NCBI RefSeq assembly: GCF_947499215.1
Contig: NZ_CANMNI010000001.1
Span: 1,755,523 to 1,819,522 of the forward strand
Length of the DNA: 64,000 nt
From: an uncultured Pontibacter sp.
GTDB lineage: Bacteria > Bacteroidota > Bacteroidia > Cytophagales > Hymenobacteraceae
Reading direction: 5' to 3'
This document shows positions 43,002 through 54,060 of this stretch, piece by piece. The notes beneath the pieces are model-generated. The model saw nothing but the letters and a program-made list of their open reading frames with translations, ran no database searches and was not told the origin of the DNA. Each line of letters opens with the position of its first letter. Position 1 is the first letter of the stretch. A program made the translations under genes and the position numbers.

Positions 43002-45275
43002 ATGATTAAAGTAAACAAAGAAGACGCACTTAACTATCACATGCAGGGGCAGCCCGGCAAGATTGAAGTAGTGCCGACTAAAATGCTGAGCACACAGCAT
43101 GACTTGGCCTTGGCTTACTCTCCTGGAGTGGCCGAACCCTGCAAAGAAATAGCCGCTGACAAAGAGAACGTATATAAATACACTGCCAAAGGAAACCTCG
43201 TAGGTGTTATCTCAAACGGAACTGCCGTACTCGGCCTTGGCAATATCGGGCCGGATGCATCTAAGCCTGTAATGGAAGGGAAAGGCGTCCTTTTCAAGAA
43301 ATTCGCAGGTATAGACGTATTCGACATTGAGATCGACTGCACCGACCCAGAGGAATTCATCCGCATCGTAAAATCACTGGAGCCTACCTTTGGTGGCATC
43401 AACCTAGAAGACATCAAAGCCCCGGAGAGCTTCAAGATTGAGAATGCACTGAAAGAGCAGATGAATATTCCACTCATGCACGACGACCAGCATGGCACGG
43501 CTATCATTTCGGCTGCCGCGCTGCTCAATGCACTGGAGTTAGCTCATAAGAGAATTGACGAAGTAAAAATTGTGATGAACGGTGCTGGTGCCGCCGCCAT
43601 TGCCTGTGCTAAGCTTTATGTGGCATTAGGTGCCAAGATGGACAACATCGTCATGTTTGACAAGGAGGGCATCATTCGCCCGGAGCGCAACGATTTGGAT
43701 ATCTACAGAGCTCAGTTCGTGACCTTGCGCAAAATCAACACACTGGCCGAGGCCATGGAAGGTGCTGATGTGTTCATCGGCCTATCTGCAGGCAATGTGC
43801 TTAATCCTGATTTTGTGAAGCTCATGGCGGCAGACCCGATTATTTTCGCGTTGGCCAATCCGGATCCGGAAATCCCTTATGCCGTGGCGATGGAAACGCG
43901 CGAAGACCTGATCATGGCAACCGGCCGCTCAGATCATCCTAACCAAGTAAACAATGTGCTTGGTTTCCCTTACATTTTCAGAGGAGCACTTGACGTGCGT
44001 GCCACGGAGATAAACGAAGCCATGAAGCTAGCCGCGGTGCATGCATTGGCTAAACTTGCGAAAGACACAGTGCCGGATATTGTGCACAAAGCCTATGGCG
44101 ATAACACCATTACTTTCGGCCGTACCTACCTCATTCCGAAGCCGCTTGACCCACGTTTGATCACAACAATATCACCGGCCGTGGCGAAGGCTGCCATGGA
44201 GAGTGGCGTAGCCAAATACCCGATCACCAATTGGGAGGCATATGAGCAAGAGCTGCAGGAGCGCATCGGCATCGACCAAAAGTTGATGACTCGTATCACG
44301 AACCAAGCGAAGAAGAATCCGAAAACGGTAGTGTTTGCTGAGGCAGACCATTACAAGATTCTGAAAGCAGCCCAGATCGTAAAAGAGCAGCGTATCGCGA
44401 ACCCTATCCTGTTGGGTAACAAAGCACGCATCGCCGCCATCATCGAAGAGACCAACCTCGATTTGCAGGACTGTGTGATCATTGACCCATACGAGGAGGA
44501 TGCCAAGCGCGAGGAGTTTGCCCAGTTGCTGTATAAGAAACGTCAGCGCAAAGGCCTTACCTTGTTTGATAGTCGCCGACAGATGCGCGACCGCAACTAC
44601 TTCGGCAGCATGATGCTCGAAACCGGCGAAGCGGATGCATTAATCTCCGGCCTGACCCGCGACTACTCTAAAACCATTCTACCTTCGCTCCAGATAATCG
44701 GTGTGGAAGAAGGCATCAACAAGGTGGCGGGTATGTACATCATTCTGAACAAAAAAGAACCTTATTTCTTTGCTGACACGACTGTTAACGTAAATCCGAC
44801 CGCCGACGAATTGGTGGATATCATTGGCCTGACCGCCCGTGCCGTTCGCTTCTTCGACACAGAGCCACGTATGGCAGTGCTCTCCTACTCCAACTTCGGT
44901 TCGGTGCAGGGCGATATACCTAACAAGGGAGCCGAGGCAGTGCGCAAAGCCAAGGAGCGTTATCCTAACTTATTGATAGACGGCGAGATGCAGGCCAACA
45001 CCGCCATGAACCGCCACCTACTGCGTGAGCATTACCCATTTAGCGAGTTGGCGGACAAAGGGGCGAACACGCTCATATTCCCTACCCTGACCTCCGGTAA
45101 CATCGCCTATAAGCTGCTGCAGGAGATAGGCGGAGCCGAGGCAATCGGTCCGGTACTGATGGGTATGCGCAAGCCAGTGCATATCCTGCAGTTGGGTAGC
45201 TCTATTCGAGAAATTGTTAACATGGTAGCCATTGCTGTCGTAGATGCACAAAACTATAACAATCAACATATATAG
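43002..45275 (+). CDS. maeB: NADP-dependent malic enzyme with phosphotransacetylase-like domain
   Basis: A 757-residue MaeB-type enzyme, oxidising malate to pyruvate and CO2 with NADP. The malic domain (residues 1-160) includes [14 protein letters not shown] and [10 protein letters not shown]. The nucleotide-binding domain has [15 protein letters not shown], and [10 protein letters not shown] is typical. The C-terminal half (from about 430) is a phosphate acetyltransferase-like domain that regulates rather than catalyses in this family. ruvA starts at the next base. Confidence 0.96.
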   Translation: MIKVNKEDALNYHMQGQPGKIEVVPTKMLSTQHDLALAYSPGVAEPCKEIAADKENVYKYTAKGNLVGVISNGTAVLGLGNIGPDASKPVMEGKGVLFKKFAGIDVFDIEIDCTDPEEFIRIVKSLEPTFGGINLEDIKAPESFKIENALKEQMNIPLMHDDQHGTAIISAAALLNALELAHKRIDEVKIVMNGAGAAAIACAKLYVALGAKMDNIVMFDKEGIIRPERNDLDIYRAQFVTLRKINTLAEAMEGADVFIGLSAGNVLNPDFVKLMAADPIIFALANPDPEIPYAVAMETREDLIMATGRSDHPNQVNNVLGFPYIFRGALDVRATEINEAMKLAAVHALAKLAKDTVPDIVHKAYGDNTITFGRTYLIPKPLDPRLITTISPAVAKAAMESGVAKYPITNWEAYEQELQERIGIDQKLMTRITNQAKKNPKTVVFAEADHYKILKAAQIVKEQRIANPILLGNKARIAAIIEETNLDLQDCVIIDPYEEDAKREEFAQLLYKKRQRKGLTLFDSRRQMRDRNYFGSMMLETGEADALISGLTRDYSKTILPSLQIIGVEEGINKVAGMYIILNKKEPYFFADTTVNVNPTADELVDIIGLTARAVRFFDTEPRMAVLSYSNFGSVQGDIPNKGAEAVRKAKERYPNLLIDGEMQANTAMNRHLLREHYPFSELADKGANTLIFPTLTSGNIAYKLLQEIGGAEAIGPVLMGMRKPVHILQLGSSIREIVNMVAIAVVDAQNYNNQHI

Positions 45276-45869
45276 ATGATCGCATACATTGACGGTAAGC
45301 TGGCCGTGAAGGATCCGACCTATGTCATTGTAGACGTCAATGGCATAGGTTACCAGATCAGGATATCGCTGAGCACGTATTCGACGCTGCCCGACGGGGA
45401 GCGCTGTAAGCTGCATACCTACCTGCACATCAAGGAAGATGCCCATACTTTGTATGGCTTCACAACGGCGGCTGAGAAAGAGACTTTCCTGCACTTGATC
45501 TCTATTTCGGGGGTTGGACCTAATACCGGGCTCATGATTTTGTCGTCGCTTTCAGTGGACGAGATTCAACAGGCTATTGTGCGGGAGGATGTGCGCACAA
45601 TACAGCATGTGAAAGGTATAGGAGCCAAAACCGCCCAGCGCATCATATTGGAATTAAAAGATAAAATAAAGAAAGAAACAATGCTTGCTGGTAGCACCGC
45701 AGTTCCTGTTTCTGCGCACAATACGGCACGTGCAGAAGCGTTATCAGCATTAGTTACACTAGGCTTTGCCAAGAATGTGGCAGAGAAAACGCTTGATGCC
45801 ATCATTAAGCGGGAGGACAGAAGCCTTAGCGTAGAGGAACTTATAAAATTTGCCTTAAAGTCTTCTTAA
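45276..45869 (+). CDS. ruvA: Holliday junction branch migration protein RuvA
   Basis: A 197-residue RuvA, which binds Holliday junctions as a tetramer and recruits the RuvB motor. An OB-fold N-terminal domain (MIAYIDGKLAVKDPTYVIVDVNG) is followed by two HhH motifs (SGVGPNTGLMIL, IKGIGAKTAQRII-type at HVKGIGAKTA) and a C-terminal RuvB-binding domain (LGFAKNVAEKTLDAI). ruvB is not in the window. It starts directly after maeB without a spacer. Confidence 0.96.
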   Translation: MIAYIDGKLAVKDPTYVIVDVNGIGYQIRISLSTYSTLPDGERCKLHTYLHIKEDAHTLYGFTTAAEKETFLHLISISGVGPNTGLMILSSLSVDEIQQAIVREDVRTIQHVKGIGAKTAQRIILELKDKIKKETMLAGSTAVPVSAHNTARAEALSALVTLGFAKNVAEKTLDAIIKREDRSLSVEELIKFALKSS

Positions 45870-45884
45870 TCGGTAGAGCCCAAC

Positions 45885-48800
45885 TTGATCTGGAAAAGTA
45901 AAAAAAACAGCCTGCTGTTTGCAACGGTTGCTGCTATCACTATGCTGGCATGGTGGTCGCAAGCTGCAGCATTGCGCTCGGGCGGCAGATTTTACCAGAT
46001 CATCCTTCCGGGGCTTCTGGCGCAGGATACCATTCCGCAGGACACTGCCAAACTGCAGCCTTATATTCCTAGCCGACGTCCCACTTTCACGCCAAGCGAT
46101 AGGCTCGGAAGCCCTTTTGGCACCCGTTCCAGTTCATCCCCGCTCCTGTTAGGCCAGCCATCGAATGTCGAGCTGGAAATACAGCTCGACGACAGCCTGC
46201 AACAGTACAATATCAATGAGCGCATCGGTGGCATCGACTACCGCTTGCCTTCGACTATGTCGTGGGAAGAGTACTCCCGCTACCAACGCCAAGAAGCCAT
46301 ACGCGATTACTGGCGAAGCAAGTCTGCCGGGTTAGATGGCGAGAGTGTGGTGAGCGGCCGCCGCTTGGTGCCTAAAATCTACATCAGTCCGATGTTCGAC
46401 CGCGTATTCGGCGGCAACTTCGTAGACATCCAGCCAAACGGCAATGTCAACTTGAAATTCGGAGCACGCTTCAACCGAAACGAAAACCCCTCTATACCGC
46501 TTCGTCAGCAGCGTACCGGCGACTTCGACTTTGACCAGAACATCTCCCTCAACCTAGTGGGCAAGATCGGAGAGAAAATGCGCCTGAACTTTAACTGGGA
46601 CAACAACGCCAACTTCGAGTTCGAGAACAACATGAAGCTGGACTATACCGGCTTTGAGGAGGAAATCATCCGTAAGATAGAGGCCGGTAATGTGAGCCTG
46701 CCGCTCAACAACTCCCTTATCACTGGTGCCCAGAACCTGTTTGGCGTGAAAACCCAGCTGCAGTTCGGCCGACTGGGTGTTACGACTATTGCCGCCAACG
46801 TGCGCGGCCGCAACGATGAGGTAGTGATTCAGAATGGTGCGCAGAACAAGCCTTTTGAGATCCGGGTAGACAACTACGACCGCGACCGTCACTTCTTCCT
46901 GTCACAGTTCTTCCGGGGCCGCTATGACCGTACGCTCCAGAACCTGCCGTTGGTAAACTCTGGCATCGTAATCCGTCGACTGGAGCTATACGTGACCAAC
47001 AATAACCGCGACACCGAGAACCTGCGCAACATGGTGGCCTACATGGACTTGGGTGAGGCCGACCCGTATAGAGACCAGTTTGAGCGCAACCCGCTGGCTC
47101 CTGCCGCTAATAATGCAAACGCACTCTACAGCCTGATTTCCAGTAACCCTCAAGCCCGTAACAACGACCAAGTAGACTCCTATCTCAGAAGTCTGGGTCT
47201 GCAGAAGGCTATTGACTTTGAGCATGTGCGTGCCCGCCGACTGGACCCGCGCGAGTATAAGTTCAACCCGCAACTGGGCTATATATCCCTCACCACGGCC
47301 CTGTTGCCGGACCAAGTGCTGGGTGTGGCTTTTGAGTATACCTACAATGGCCAGACTTACAAGGTAGGTGAGCTAATGGAGGACTACCAGAACCTGCGCG
47401 ACGATCAGGTAATCCACATGAAGTTGCTAAAGGCAACCAACCCGGCACTTGAATACCCGACGTGGGACCTGATGATGAAAAACGTGTATAGCTTGGATGC
47501 GACGCAGGTGAATCGTCAGAATTTCCAGATGCAGATCGTTTACAAAGACGATGAAACAGGCGTCGACATCACGAGCTTAAAAGAGCCTAGTCCGATCCAG
47601 AACATTCCGCTGATCGAGGTATTCAACCTCGACAACGTAAACACCAACAACGACAAACCGCGCGACGGCAACTTTGACTTCTTAGAGGGCCTCACCATCG
47701 ACCCGGAGACGGGGCGCATCATCTTCCCGGTGGTGGAACCATTCGGCTCCTACCTAGCCGACAAATTTGAGGGCCGACAGGATTTGATCGAGCGCTATGT
47801 GTTCCAAGAGCTCTACGAACAGACCCAAACCGACGCACAGCAAAACACACTGAAGGCCAAGTTCTACCTGAAAGGGCGTTTTCAAGCCAGTTCGACGGAC
47901 GAGATTATGCTACCGGGCTTCCGGATTGCGGAAGGCTCTGTAGCGGTATATTCGGGTGGCACCCGTTTGGAAGAGGGCACGGACTACCAAGTGTTCTATG
48001 ACTTGGGCCGCATCAAAATACTAAACCCAAGCTACATCGCCTCGGCAAGCGACCTGCGCGTGACTTATGAAAAGGCCGAGCTTCTCAACATACAGCCCCG
48101 CTCCCTGTTAGGCGCCCGCTTCGACTACCAAGTGAACAACGACCTTGTCCTCGGAGGTACAGTGCTGCACCTGAACGAGCGACCGTACATCAACCGCGTG
48201 AGCATCGGCGACGAACCTACCAACAACACCATCTACGGTCTGGACGTGAACTTTAACCGTGAGTCGCGCTTCCTGACCAAAATGACGGACATGATTCCGT
48301 TCATCCAGACTAAAGTACCTTCCAGCGTTACCTTCAATGGCGAGTTTGCGCACCTAGTGCCAGCCAATTCCAAATCGCCGGTGAATGAGGATGGCACCTC
48401 TTACCTCGATGACTTTGAGGGAGCTGAGACACCATTCAGTCTGGGTGGCTTTAACAACACGACGTGGCGCTTAGCGGCCACTCCTGCCCCACTGGCTCAA
48501 GGTGATGACCTGAGCTACGGCTACAACCGCGCTCGGGTGGCATGGTACACCATTGATCAAATCTTCTACCGCGACAGCGAGGGGCTTCGACCGAGCAATA
48601 TCACCAGCGAGGAACTAGAGAACCACTATGTGCGGCCTGTCCCAAGGTATGAGGTGTTTCCGGGACGTGATCGCGAGATCGCCAACGCTTTTGAGTATAC
48701 CTTCGACATGGCTTACTACCCGCGTGATCGTGGGCAGTACAACTACAATACGAACCTCGATACAGAAGGCAAATTGCAGGGCGACCCGCGTAAGAACTGG

Positions 48801-51800
48801 GGCGGTATTAGCCGAGAAATCACGTTTGACACAGACTTTGACAATGCTAACGTAGAGTATGTGGAGTTCTGGCTGATGGACCCATTCCTGCCCGGTCCCA
48901 ACGGTCGCAAGGACGAGTTCGGCAACCAGATCGTGAGCAATGAGGGCGGTGAACTGGTGATTAACCTAGGTAACGTGTCAGAGGACCTCCTGAAGGACAA
49001 CCGTTACTCTTTTGAGAATGGCTTGCCCACATCGGCCACCGACAACCAGAACCTACAGACAACTGAGTGGGGGCGCGTAACAACCCAGCAATTTCTGACC
49101 GATGCCTTCTCGGCGGTACCGGGAGCCCGTGCTTTCCAAGACATTGGCTTGGATGGGTTGGGGGATGCAGCCGAGCGGGAATTTTTCCAGCGCGATTTTC
49201 TGAGCCGCATACCCGGCGGTGCGCCGCAGACTGTACTGTCCGACCCATCGGCTGACAACTTCCTGCACCACCTAGATGAGTCATACGATCAACAAAGTGC
49301 AGGTATACTGGCCCGCTACAAGCGTTTCAACGGCATGGAGAATAACTCTCCTGAGCAAAGCCGCTTCTCTAACTATGCCTTCCCGGACAAAGAAGACCTG
49401 AACCGCGACAACGTGATCAGCGATCTGGAGCAATACTACGAGTACAAGATCAAGCTGGAGCCGGACATGGGCGTGGGCCAGAACTACATCGTGGACAAGA
49501 TTGTGGACAACAGAACCGGCGAGAACGTGACGTGGTACCAGTTCCGGGTGCCGGTTCGCCAGCCGACGGGTAATGTGGGCAACATCAACGGTTTCAAGTC
49601 TATCCGTTTCATGCGTATGTACATGACCGAGTTCGCCGATCCGGTCGTGCTCCGTTTCGTACAGTTCCAGTTTGTGGCCAACCAGTGGCGCACCTTCCTG
49701 CAGCCGCTCACCGACGGCAACCCTTGCCTGAACTGTACCGACGACGCCCGCGCCTTTACCGTATCTACGGTGAACGTGGAGGAGAACGGCGAGACTGGTG
49801 ATGACGAAACGATTATACCTTATGTGATGCCGCCGGGCATTGAGCGTCTTCGTGACTACGCCGCCACCAACAACCGCCGCCAGAACGAGCAAGCGCTGCA
49901 GCTGTGCGTGGACGATCTGAAAGATTCCTTCTCGAAGGCCGTCTATAAGAACCTGTCCATTGACATGCTCATTTACAAGCGTCTGAAGCTCTTCCTGCAC
50001 GCGCAGTCCCGCGACCCGAATACCCGTGATGACGATGTGCAGGCCTTCATCCGCATTGGCACCGACTATACCCAGAACTACTACGAGTACGTGGTGCCCC
50101 TCAAACTCACGCCACTGGGCACGACCAGCCAAGATGGTATATGGCTGGCCGAAAACCAAGTGGACGTGGCGCTCGAAGACTTTGTGAATGCCAAGGTGGC
50201 GCGTAACAAAATCGTGGGCTATGACAACCGCCGTCCTTTCGAGATGATGGTGGAGGGCGGCAAAATGATACGCGTGGTCGGAAACCCCGATTTCAGTGAG
50301 GTGCAGAGTGTGATGATCGGTCTGCGCAACCCTTCGGTGCCGGGCGAAGACGCCAGACCGCAATCTGTCTGCGTGTGGGTGAATGAATTGCGCGTAACCG
50401 ACTTCCGGAACAGCTCCGGTTGGGCCGGCAACGCCCGCCTGAACACCAAACTCGCTGACTTTGCCAACATCACGGCTACGGGTAGCTATGCCACCATTGG
50501 TTTCGGAGCGCTACAACAGAAGATCGCGCAGCGAGCCCGTGAGAACACCGCTGTGTTCGACGTGAGCGCCAACATCGTGGCTGACAAATTCCTGCCCGAG
50601 AAGCTAGGTATAAAAGTGCCGGTGTCGGTGCAGTATGGCACCATGAACAGTGCCCCGCAATTTGATCCGCTTGACAAAGACGTACCGTTGGAACAGTCGA
50701 TCACAAGGTATGAGACCAACGATGCGCAGCGGGAGTACCGAAATGAAGTGAGTACCCGGGAAACCCGGAAGAGTGTGAGCTTGCTCAATGTACGCAAAGA
50801 ACGGACGAACCCGGAGGCCAAGGTGCGCCCTTACGATGTGGAGAACCTATCCTTCTCCTATTCCTATGCTGAGCGCCTGTTCACTAACATCGAAACCGAC
50901 CGCGACTTTACCCGCTCCTATACCGGGGCTGTGGCCTATACCTATAACACCACGCCGCGCAACTACGAGTTCTTCGCCAAAAGCGAGCGACTCAAGTCGC
51001 CGTACATGCGTCTGATCAAAGACCTGAACGTGACACCGCTCCCAAGCCGCTTTGCTTTCCGCGCCGACTTGGACCGCAGGTATAACGAGACCTTCCTGCA
51101 GCGCCGTGATCCGGGTTCGGGGCTTATCACCTCCAGAGGTATAGAGCCTGTGTTCCAAAAGTATTTCTTCTTTAACCGCATCTACGACCTCAAGTGGGAC
51201 ATCAGCAAGAGTCTTTCGCTGGATTACACCGCCACCAACCGCGCCGTGGTGGACGAGCCTGACTACCGTATCAACCGCGATATCGACTCCTTGCGCTACA
51301 AAAACGAGGTAATCTGGAACAACCTGCGTCGATTCGGCCGAAACACTAACTTCAATCAGCTGATTGCCGCCAACTACAAAGTGCCGTTCGACAAGTTTCC
51401 GATCACCGACTGGCTGGGTGCCGAAACCCGCTATGCAGTCACCTACATCTGGACGGCCGGCTCCACCGCTTTGAACCAAGACGCTACCTTCAGGCTAGGT
51501 AACACCGCCGAGAACAGCACCGAGTTCAGCGTGAACGGCCGCGTGGACATGGTGAAGCTCTACAATAAGGTGAAGTTCCTGAAAGACGTGAACAGCCCGG
51601 CTGCACCACAGGGTAGACCACCCGTACCAGCCCCGGGAGACACTGTTGTACAGAAGCGTTCGGAGATGAAAGTGGCCAAAGGGATTGCCCGCTTCCTGAT
51701 GATGACGCGTTCGGTTAACTTCACATACCTGCAAAACCGGGGCACCATGATGCCGGGTTACCTGCCGCGCACCAAGATGTTTGGCTTCGATGACGGCTTC

Positions 51801-53066
51801 GATGCGCCGGGTCTGCCGTTTATCATGGGCCGCCAGTATGATTTGGACAACCTGTATAACCGTGCCTTTACTAACGGCTGGTATACCGACAGTAGCCAGT
51901 ATCTGAATACGCCTTTCAGCGGCATCGAAACAGAGACATTCACGGCGCGGGCCAACTTGGAGCCGTTCCGAAACTTCAATTTGCAGTTGGATGCGCGCCG
52001 CAATATGTCGGAGATCGAGGAAGTGTTCTACCGCAAACAGTTCGATGACTTCGGCAACATCGGTACTATAAACGAGCGGCAAAACCCGATCAACACCGGT
52101 TCGTTCAGCACCTCGTTCTTCGCGCTGGGCACCATGTTCGAGTCGACGTCTCGCGGTACTTCAGCCGCCTTCAACGACTTTATCCGTAACCGCTATGAGA
52201 TACGCGACCGACTGACCAACGCCAATGCCGCCGCCAGCGACTCGGGCTATACCCTGAACTCGCAGGACGTACTGTTGAAGTCCTTCCTGTACGCCTATCA
52301 AGGTCGGGATGCCAGCGGTTTCCAAGCCAAGGGCGGCAATCCGTTTAAGCGCCTGCCTATACCTAACTGGCGCGTGGACTACAACGGTCTGTCGCAGCTC
52401 GCGTTCTTTAAGCGCTGGTTCAGCCAAGTAAACCTGACCCACTCCTACAACGCAACTTACAATGTGACGAGCTTCACAACCTCGCTGGCCTACGAAAACT
52501 ATCCGGGAGACTTCCCAACACAAACCAATGAGTTTGGGCAGCTGATCCCATACTACATCGTAAACCAGTTGACGGTATCAGAGCGATTAGAGCTACTGGG
52601 TATAAACTTCCGGACCAACACCAATCTGACCGGACGACTGGGCTATAAGTTGGAGCGAAACCTGTCGCTGAACCTGACCAACGCGCAGGTGACCGAGACG
52701 AATGTGAAGGACTATACCTTCGGTTTCGGGTACAGCACCACCAACTTCCGCATACCTTTCCGGATAGCCGGGGAGAGACGCACGCTGGAGAATGAGCTGA
52801 CCATGCGCATGGACATGTCGCTGCGTGACAATCAGACTGTGCAGCGGGCCATCGCGCAGGATGAGCAAGGCAATGAGATCAGCCAGAACCAGATTACGAA
52901 CGGCACTATGCAAATGCAGCTGCGCCCGACCGTGGACTACGTGCTGAGCCAGCGCGTGAACATCCAGTTCTACCTGCTGCGCACCGTGTCTGATCCGAAA
53001 ATTTCTACCTCATTCCGTAACAGTGTGTCGGAAGGTGGAGTACAGTTACGAGTTAGTTTGCAATAA
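45885..53066 (+). CDS. sprA: Cell surface protein SprA (type IX secretion translocon)
   Basis: A 2393-residue SprA, about the length of F. johnsoniae SprA. It forms the giant outer-membrane barrel of the type IX secretion system, through which adhesins and enzymes with T9SS tails leave the cell, and is needed for gliding. Family landmarks: SPMFDRVFGGNFVDIQPNGNVNLKFG near residue 170, GNVSLPLNNSLITGAQNLFG, and a terminal EGGVQLRVSLQ. A TTG at 45885 is used as start because it precedes a signal-like hydrophobic stretch (LLFATVAAITMLAWWSQAAA). It follows ruvA by 15 bp. Confidence 0.96.
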   Translation: MIWKSKKNSLLFATVAAITMLAWWSQAAALRSGGRFYQIILPGLLAQDTIPQDTAKLQPYIPSRRPTFTPSDRLGSPFGTRSSSSPLLLGQPSNVELEIQLDDSLQQYNINERIGGIDYRLPSTMSWEEYSRYQRQEAIRDYWRSKSAGLDGESVVSGRRLVPKIYISPMFDRVFGGNFVDIQPNGNVNLKFGARFNRNENPSIPLRQQRTGDFDFDQNISLNLVGKIGEKMRLNFNWDNNANFEFENNMKLDYTGFEEEIIRKIEAGNVSLPLNNSLITGAQNLFGVKTQLQFGRLGVTTIAANVRGRNDEVVIQNGAQNKPFEIRVDNYDRDRHFFLSQFFRGRYDRTLQNLPLVNSGIVIRRLELYVTNNNRDTENLRNMVAYMDLGEADPYRDQFERNPLAPAANNANALYSLISSNPQARNNDQVDSYLRSLGLQKAIDFEHVRARRLDPREYKFNPQLGYISLTTALLPDQVLGVAFEYTYNGQTYKVGELMEDYQNLRDDQVIHMKLLKATNPALEYPTWDLMMKNVYSLDATQVNRQNFQMQIVYKDDETGVDITSLKEPSPIQNIPLIEVFNLDNVNTNNDKPRDGNFDFLEGLTIDPETGRIIFPVVEPFGSYLADKFEGRQDLIERYVFQELYEQTQTDAQQNTLKAKFYLKGRFQASSTDEIMLPGFRIAEGSVAVYSGGTRLEEGTDYQVFYDLGRIKILNPSYIASASDLRVTYEKAELLNIQPRSLLGARFDYQVNNDLVLGGTVLHLNERPYINRVSIGDEPTNNTIYGLDVNFNRESRFLTKMTDMIPFIQTKVPSSVTFNGEFAHLVPANSKSPVNEDGTSYLDDFEGAETPFSLGGFNNTTWRLAATPAPLAQGDDLSYGYNRARVAWYTIDQIFYRDSEGLRPSNITSEELENHYVRPVPRYEVFPGRDREIANAFEYTFDMAYYPRDRGQYNYNTNLDTEGKLQGDPRKNWGGISREITFDTDFDNANVEYVEFWLMDPFLPGPNGRKDEFGNQIVSNEGGELVINLGNVSEDLLKDNRYSFENGLPTSATDNQNLQTTEWGRVTTQQFLTDAFSAVPGARAFQDIGLDGLGDAAEREFFQRDFLSRIPGGAPQTVLSDPSADNFLHHLDESYDQQSAGILARYKRFNGMENNSPEQSRFSNYAFPDKEDLNRDNVISDLEQYYEYKIKLEPDMGVGQNYIVDKIVDNRTGENVTWYQFRVPVRQPTGNVGNINGFKSIRFMRMYMTEFADPVVLRFVQFQFVANQWRTFLQPLTDGNPCLNCTDDARAFTVSTVNVEENGETGDDETIIPYVMPPGIERLRDYAATNNRRQNEQALQLCVDDLKDSFSKAVYKNLSIDMLIYKRLKLFLHAQSRDPNTRDDDVQAFIRIGTDYTQNYYEYVVPLKLTPLGTTSQDGIWLAENQVDVALEDFVNAKVARNKIVGYDNRRPFEMMVEGGKMIRVVGNPDFSEVQSVMIGLRNPSVPGEDARPQSVCVWVNELRVTDFRNSSGWAGNARLNTKLADFANITATGSYATIGFGALQQKIAQRARENTAVFDVSANIVADKFLPEKLGIKVPVSVQYGTMNSAPQFDPLDKDVPLEQSITRYETNDAQREYRNEVSTRETRKSVSLLNVRKERTNPEAKVRPYDVENLSFSYSYAERLFTNIETDRDFTRSYTGAVAYTYNTTPRNYEFFAKSERLKSPYMRLIKDLNVTPLPSRFAFRADLDRRYNETFLQRRDPGSGLITSRGIEPVFQKYFFFNRIYDLKWDISKSLSLDYTATNRAVVDEPDYRINRDIDSLRYKNEVIWNNLRRFGRNTNFNQLIAANYKVPFDKFPITDWLGAETRYAVTYIWTAGSTALNQDATFRLGNTAENSTEFSVNGRVDMVKLYNKVKFLKDVNSPAAPQGRPPVPAPGDTVVQKRSEMKVAKGIARFLMMTRSVNFTYLQNRGTMMPGYLPRTKMFGFDDGFDAPGLPFIMGRQYDLDNLYNRAFTNGWYTDSSQYLNTPFSGIETETFTARANLEPFRNFNLQLDARRNMSEIEEVFYRKQFDDFGNIGTINERQNPINTGSFSTSFFALGTMFESTSRGTSAAFNDFIRNRYEIRDRLTNANAAASDSGYTLNSQDVLLKSFLYAYQGRDASGFQAKGGNPFKRLPIPNWRVDYNGLSQLAFFKRWFSQVNLTHSYNATYNVTSFTTSLAYENYPGDFPTQTNEFGQLIPYYIVNQLTVSERLELLGINFRTNTNLTGRLGYKLERNLSLNLTNAQVTETNVKDYTFGFGYSTTNFRIPFRIAGERRTLENELTMRMDMSLRDNQTVQRAIAQDEQGNEISQNQITNGTMQMQLRPTVDYVLSQRVNIQFYLLRTVSDPKISTSFRNSVSEGGVQLRVSLQ

Positions 53067-53070
53067 TATT

Positions 53071-53099
53071 TTGGCATTGCGAAAAAGGCCGTATTTTTG
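53071..53099 (+). promoter_or_regulatory. Promoter of gcvH
   Basis: TTG (53071-53073), an 18-nt spacer and TATTTTTG (53092-53099) match the Bacteroidota promoter pattern. It starts five bases after the sprA stop and predicts a leader of about 20 nt. Confidence 0.65.
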
Positions 53100-53123
53100 G
53101 ACTCCATTAAAAACAAGCAAGAA

Positions 53124-53504
53124 ATGAATTTACCTGAGAACCTAAAGTATACGAAAGACCACGAGTGGGTGCGCGTGGAAGGCGATGTAGCCTTTGTAGG
53201 AATTACTGACTTCGCGCAGAGCGAGCTAGGTGACATTGTGTATGTTGACATCGACACAGTGGACAAGCAGGTTGGCCAGAACGACGTGTTCGGAACGGTA
53301 GAGGCTGTGAAGACAGTGTCTGACCTGTTCAGCCCATTGAGCGGCACAGTGCAGGAGTTCAACGAAAAGCTGGACGGCAGCCCGGAGCTGGTAAACTCTG
53401 ATCCTTACGGCGACGGCTGGATCATCAAAATGTCTATCGACGACCAGAGCGAAGTAGAAGGCTTGCTTTCTGCTGAGGCTTACCGCGAACTAATCGGTCA
53501 GTAA
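53124..53504 (+). CDS. gcvH: Glycine cleavage system H protein
   Basis: A 126-residue lipoyl carrier of the glycine cleavage system; it shuttles the aminomethyl group between the P, T and L proteins. The lipoylated lysine is K63 in [15 protein letters not shown], and the start [14 protein letters not shown] is classical. Other gcv genes are not nearby. The ATG at 53124 is used; a frame open upstream overlaps the promoter box. Confidence 0.96.
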   Translation: MNLPENLKYTKDHEWVRVEGDVAFVGITDFAQSELGDIVYVDIDTVDKQVGQNDVFGTVEAVKTVSDLFSPLSGTVQEFNEKLDGSPELVNSDPYGDGWIIKMSIDDQSEVEGLLSAEAYRELIGQ

Positions 53505-53525
53505 TCTGAACGTGTAGAAGCAGGT

Positions 53526-53900
53526 TTGATAATAAGGTATAACTTCTTTACCATATTGTGGGCAGTAGTGATCATGGTCTTGACACTACTGCCCTCCGCT
53601 TCTATGCCGGCACTCTCGATCTGGGAGCTCTTCTCGTTCGATTCGTTTGCGCATGCCTTTATGTTTGCGGTGCTCACCTATCTGATGGTGGTGGGGCTTA
53701 AAAAACAGTACACTTTCCCTCAGCTGCAACATTACGCCATCCGCACCTCGCTTTTTGTCAGCACCCTGTTCGGCATTGGCATTGAGTTGATGCAGCACTT
53801 TTTCATTCCCGGCCGCCAAGGCGACATCATCGACGTACTCAGCAATACCATTGGTTGTATGCTAGGCGTCCTGATTTTTAAGTGGATTTATAAGCAATAG
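53526..53900 (+). CDS. VanZ-like membrane protein
   Basis: A 124-residue integral membrane protein with four hydrophobic segments. VanZ-family marks are the early LLPSASMPALS, then DSFAHAFMFAVLTYL, and GIGIELMQHFFIPGRQGDIIDVLSNTIG. VanZ proteins raise teicoplanin resistance in enterococci, but in Bacteroidota the role is unknown. The start is a TTG at 53526, 21 bp after gcvH. Sitting after sprA-gcvH is a common arrangement in this phylum. Confidence 0.85.
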   Translation: MIIRYNFFTILWAVVIMVLTLLPSASMPALSIWELFSFDSFAHAFMFAVLTYLMVVGLKKQYTFPQLQHYAIRTSLFVSTLFGIGIELMQHFFIPGRQGDIIDVLSNTIGCMLGVLIFKWIYKQ

Positions 53901-54060
53901 GGTATAGCTGTACCCGCCCCCTGTTCTGCTTTTAGATATTCCCGTTATACCTTCCGGATCTTCAGTAAATCCTCATTCCCAACCTATTGCCATAATGGCG
54001 GCAATTGCTTAGCTTTAATGCTATTTTCTGTGTAAGCTTTTACCCTTAAAGCTGCGTTCT

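Noticed and set aside
49281-50363. 360-codon open frame on the minus strand inside sprA
   Set aside because: It is antisense to strongly conserved SprA sequence, is rich in His/Val/Arg as expected from a shadow frame, and has no recognisable motif.
53900-53916. GGGTA/TACCC hairpin after the vanZ-like gene as a terminator
   Set aside because: The stem is only 5 bp and is followed by GCCCC without a T-run.
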